From Paractinoplanes rishiriensis (lineage in GTDB: Bacteria; Actinomycetota; Actinomycetes; Mycobacteriales; Micromonosporaceae), in the NCBI RefSeq assembly GCF_016862375.1, contig NZ_BOMV01000033.1:1-41965 (forward strand): a stretch of 41,965 bases of DNA, written 5' to 3'. The notes beneath the pieces are model-generated. The model was not told the DNA's origin and did not search any database. It saw only the letters and a program-made list of their open reading frames with translations. Both the position numbers and the translations under genes were made by a program. Shown here in pieces: positions 41,067 to 41,965 of the stretch (its first letter is position 1; each line of letters begins with the position of its first letter).

Positions 41067-41965
41067 GCGCGCCCGTTCCCGGTTCCGGCACCACCGGTGA
41101 CCTGCTGCACGCGGTCTGCACCGACCCGGCCGCCCCGATCCGCGCGGCGATCTGCGCGCCCGGCGGTTACGGCAAGTCCACGCTTCTCGGCGAGCTCGCC
41201 CAGGCGTACGGCGAACGGGGTGTCCCGGTCGTGACCGGCTGGCCGGCACCCGACCTGCCCGGCGCCGTGTTCCTGGTCGACGACGCCCACCGGCTCGACG
41301 AGTCCCGGCTGCACGAGCTGCGCGCCCTGGCCGAGCGGCCGGACGCCCGCATCGTGGCGGCCTACCGGCCGTGGCCCCGCCCGGCCGCGCTGGCCGAGCT
41401 CACCGAGGTGCTGCGGCGCGGCCGGCCGCTGGTCACCCTGCCCGCGCTCACCGCCGCTGAGATCGACCAGTACCTGGCCCACGGGTCGGGCGCGGTGCCG
41501 GCCACCGTCGTTGCGGCGCTCAGCGGCGGCGTGCCGCGCTACGTGTCGCGCCTGGCGGCCACGTTCTCCGGTCCCGAGCCTCCGATCCGCATTCCGGCGG
41601 CCGCGTTGGCACCGTTCGCCCCCGAGCTCGACGAGCTCAGCGGTGACCTGCGCACGCTCCTGCTCGCCGTGGAGGCCGGGGCCGGGCTGTCCTTCGACCT
41701 GATCGCCGCCCTGCTCGAACAGGACGCCGAGACCGTGGCCGAACTGGTCGCGGCCGGCCAGGCCACCGGCATGCTGGCCGCCGACGGCACGATGGTGCCG
41801 CTGGCCCGGCTCGCGGTGGCCGCGCTCGGCCCGATCGCCCAGCGCATCGGCGTCCGGCAGCGCCTGGCCGCGCTGCAACTGGCCCGCGGCGGCCCGGTGC
41901 TGCCGCTGGTCCGCCAGCTGCTGCCCGACCCGCCCGGACAGTCCGGCCCGGCCGGTCTCGCCCCC
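41063..41965 (+). CDS. MalT/LuxR-like ATPase regulator, N-terminal part (IniR-like), cut by window edge
   Basis: The first 301 residues are visible and the frame is open to the edge. ICAPGGYGKSTLLGEL (about 30-45) is a STAND/AAA P-loop, VFLVDDAHRLDESRL (about 70-84) is Walker B, and IVAAYRPWPRPAAL is the sensor strand. This matches the ATPase part of MalT-like (LAL) regulators, which end in a LuxR helix-turn-helix expected beyond the window. Mycobacteria encode a large regulator of this type, IniR, beside iniBAC. Coupled to the Hsp70-like gene by an ATGA overlap, it is a good candidate activator of the divergent iniBAC-like operon. Confidence 0.78.
   Translation, partial: MSAPVPGSGTTGDLLHAVCTDPAAPIRAAICAPGGYGKSTLLGELAQAYGERGVPVVTGWPAPDLPGAVFLVDDAHRLDESRLHELRALAERPDARIVAAYRPWPRPAALAELTEVLRRGRPLVTLPALTAAEIDQYLAHGSGAVPATVVAALSGGVPRYVSRLAATFSGPEPPIRIPAAALAPFAPELDELSGDLRTLLLAVEAGAGLSFDLIAALLEQDAETVAELVAAGQATGMLAADGTMVPLARLAVAALGPIAQRIGVRQRLAALQLARGGPVLPLVRQLLPDPPGQSGPAGLAP

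Overview
The window is a chromosomal segment of a very high-GC actinobacterium. Codon use is strongly GC-biased, GTG and TTG starts are frequent, several genes look leaderless, and NB-ARC/TPR regulators, PucR regulators, CBM2-secreted proteins and iniBAC-type dynamins occur together. I infer a filamentous member of the Micromonosporaceae (Actinoplanes-like). I see no integrase, transposase, CRISPR array or phage module. About 35 protein genes, one tRNA and several gene remnants can be supported.

Layout, left to right. 1-1.7 kb: MacB-type ABC ATPase and MacA-like lipoprotein of an efflux or export system that continues off the left edge. 1.9-2.0 kb: tRNA-His. 2.0-3.6 kb: alpha/beta hydrolase and divergent TetR regulator sharing one palindromic operator. 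3.7-4.9 kb: DUF3072 protein, a short pentapeptide-repeat ORF and a paired SMR efflux system. 4.9-6.9 kb: hybrid histidine kinase whose membrane domain looks like the plant/cyanobacterial ethylene-receptor domain. 6.9-13.1 kb: a sugar-type locus with an FGGY kinase and a natural fusion of class II aldolase with class III aminotransferase, divergent from a LacI-fold/GGDEF sensor. 13.2-18.9 kb: PucR regulator, QueA-like protein with SDR, GAF-type histidine kinase with NarL-type response regulator, and AraC/GyrI-like regulator. 19.0-24.6 kb: small secreted protein and two STAND NTPases tail to tail (NB-ARC/TPR and TIR-NACHT-membrane). 24.9-27.9 kb: secreted CE15 glucuronoyl esterase and a CBM2 protein with an unrecognised C-terminal domain, closed by a strong terminator. 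27.9-30.6 kb: SLATT-like small membrane protein, double-VOC protein, methyltransferase, a 27-residue membrane peptide and gene debris. 30.6-35.3 kb: three FMN-dependent luciferase-like monooxygenases (one frameshifted), remnants of an ABC transporter, a transglutaminase-like protein and an SRPBCC tail. 35.3-42 kb: iniB-iniA-iniC-like operon and, divergently, an Hsp70-like ATPase overlapping a MalT/IniR-like ATPase regulator cut by the right edge.

How the genes fit together. The kinase and aldolase-aminotransferase are almost certainly co-translated and could phosphorylate, cleave or transaminate a carbohydrate that the divergent sensor reads out through cyclic di-GMP. The CE15 esterase and CBM2 protein fit hemicellulose-lignin breakdown. 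The monooxygenase block plus a fossil transporter resembles organosulfur or chelator scavenging loci that have lost their uptake system. The dynamin pair with its IniB-like repeat protein probably remodels the cell envelope under stress. Its MalT-like neighbour recalls the mycobacterial iniR-iniBAC arrangement.

The strongest candidates for undescribed biology are the aldolase-aminotransferase fusion locus with its GGDEF sensor, the ethylene-receptor-like hybrid kinase, the paired STAND proteins and the IniBAC/Hsp70/MalT module. All assignments are by reading protein motifs; no database search was run.
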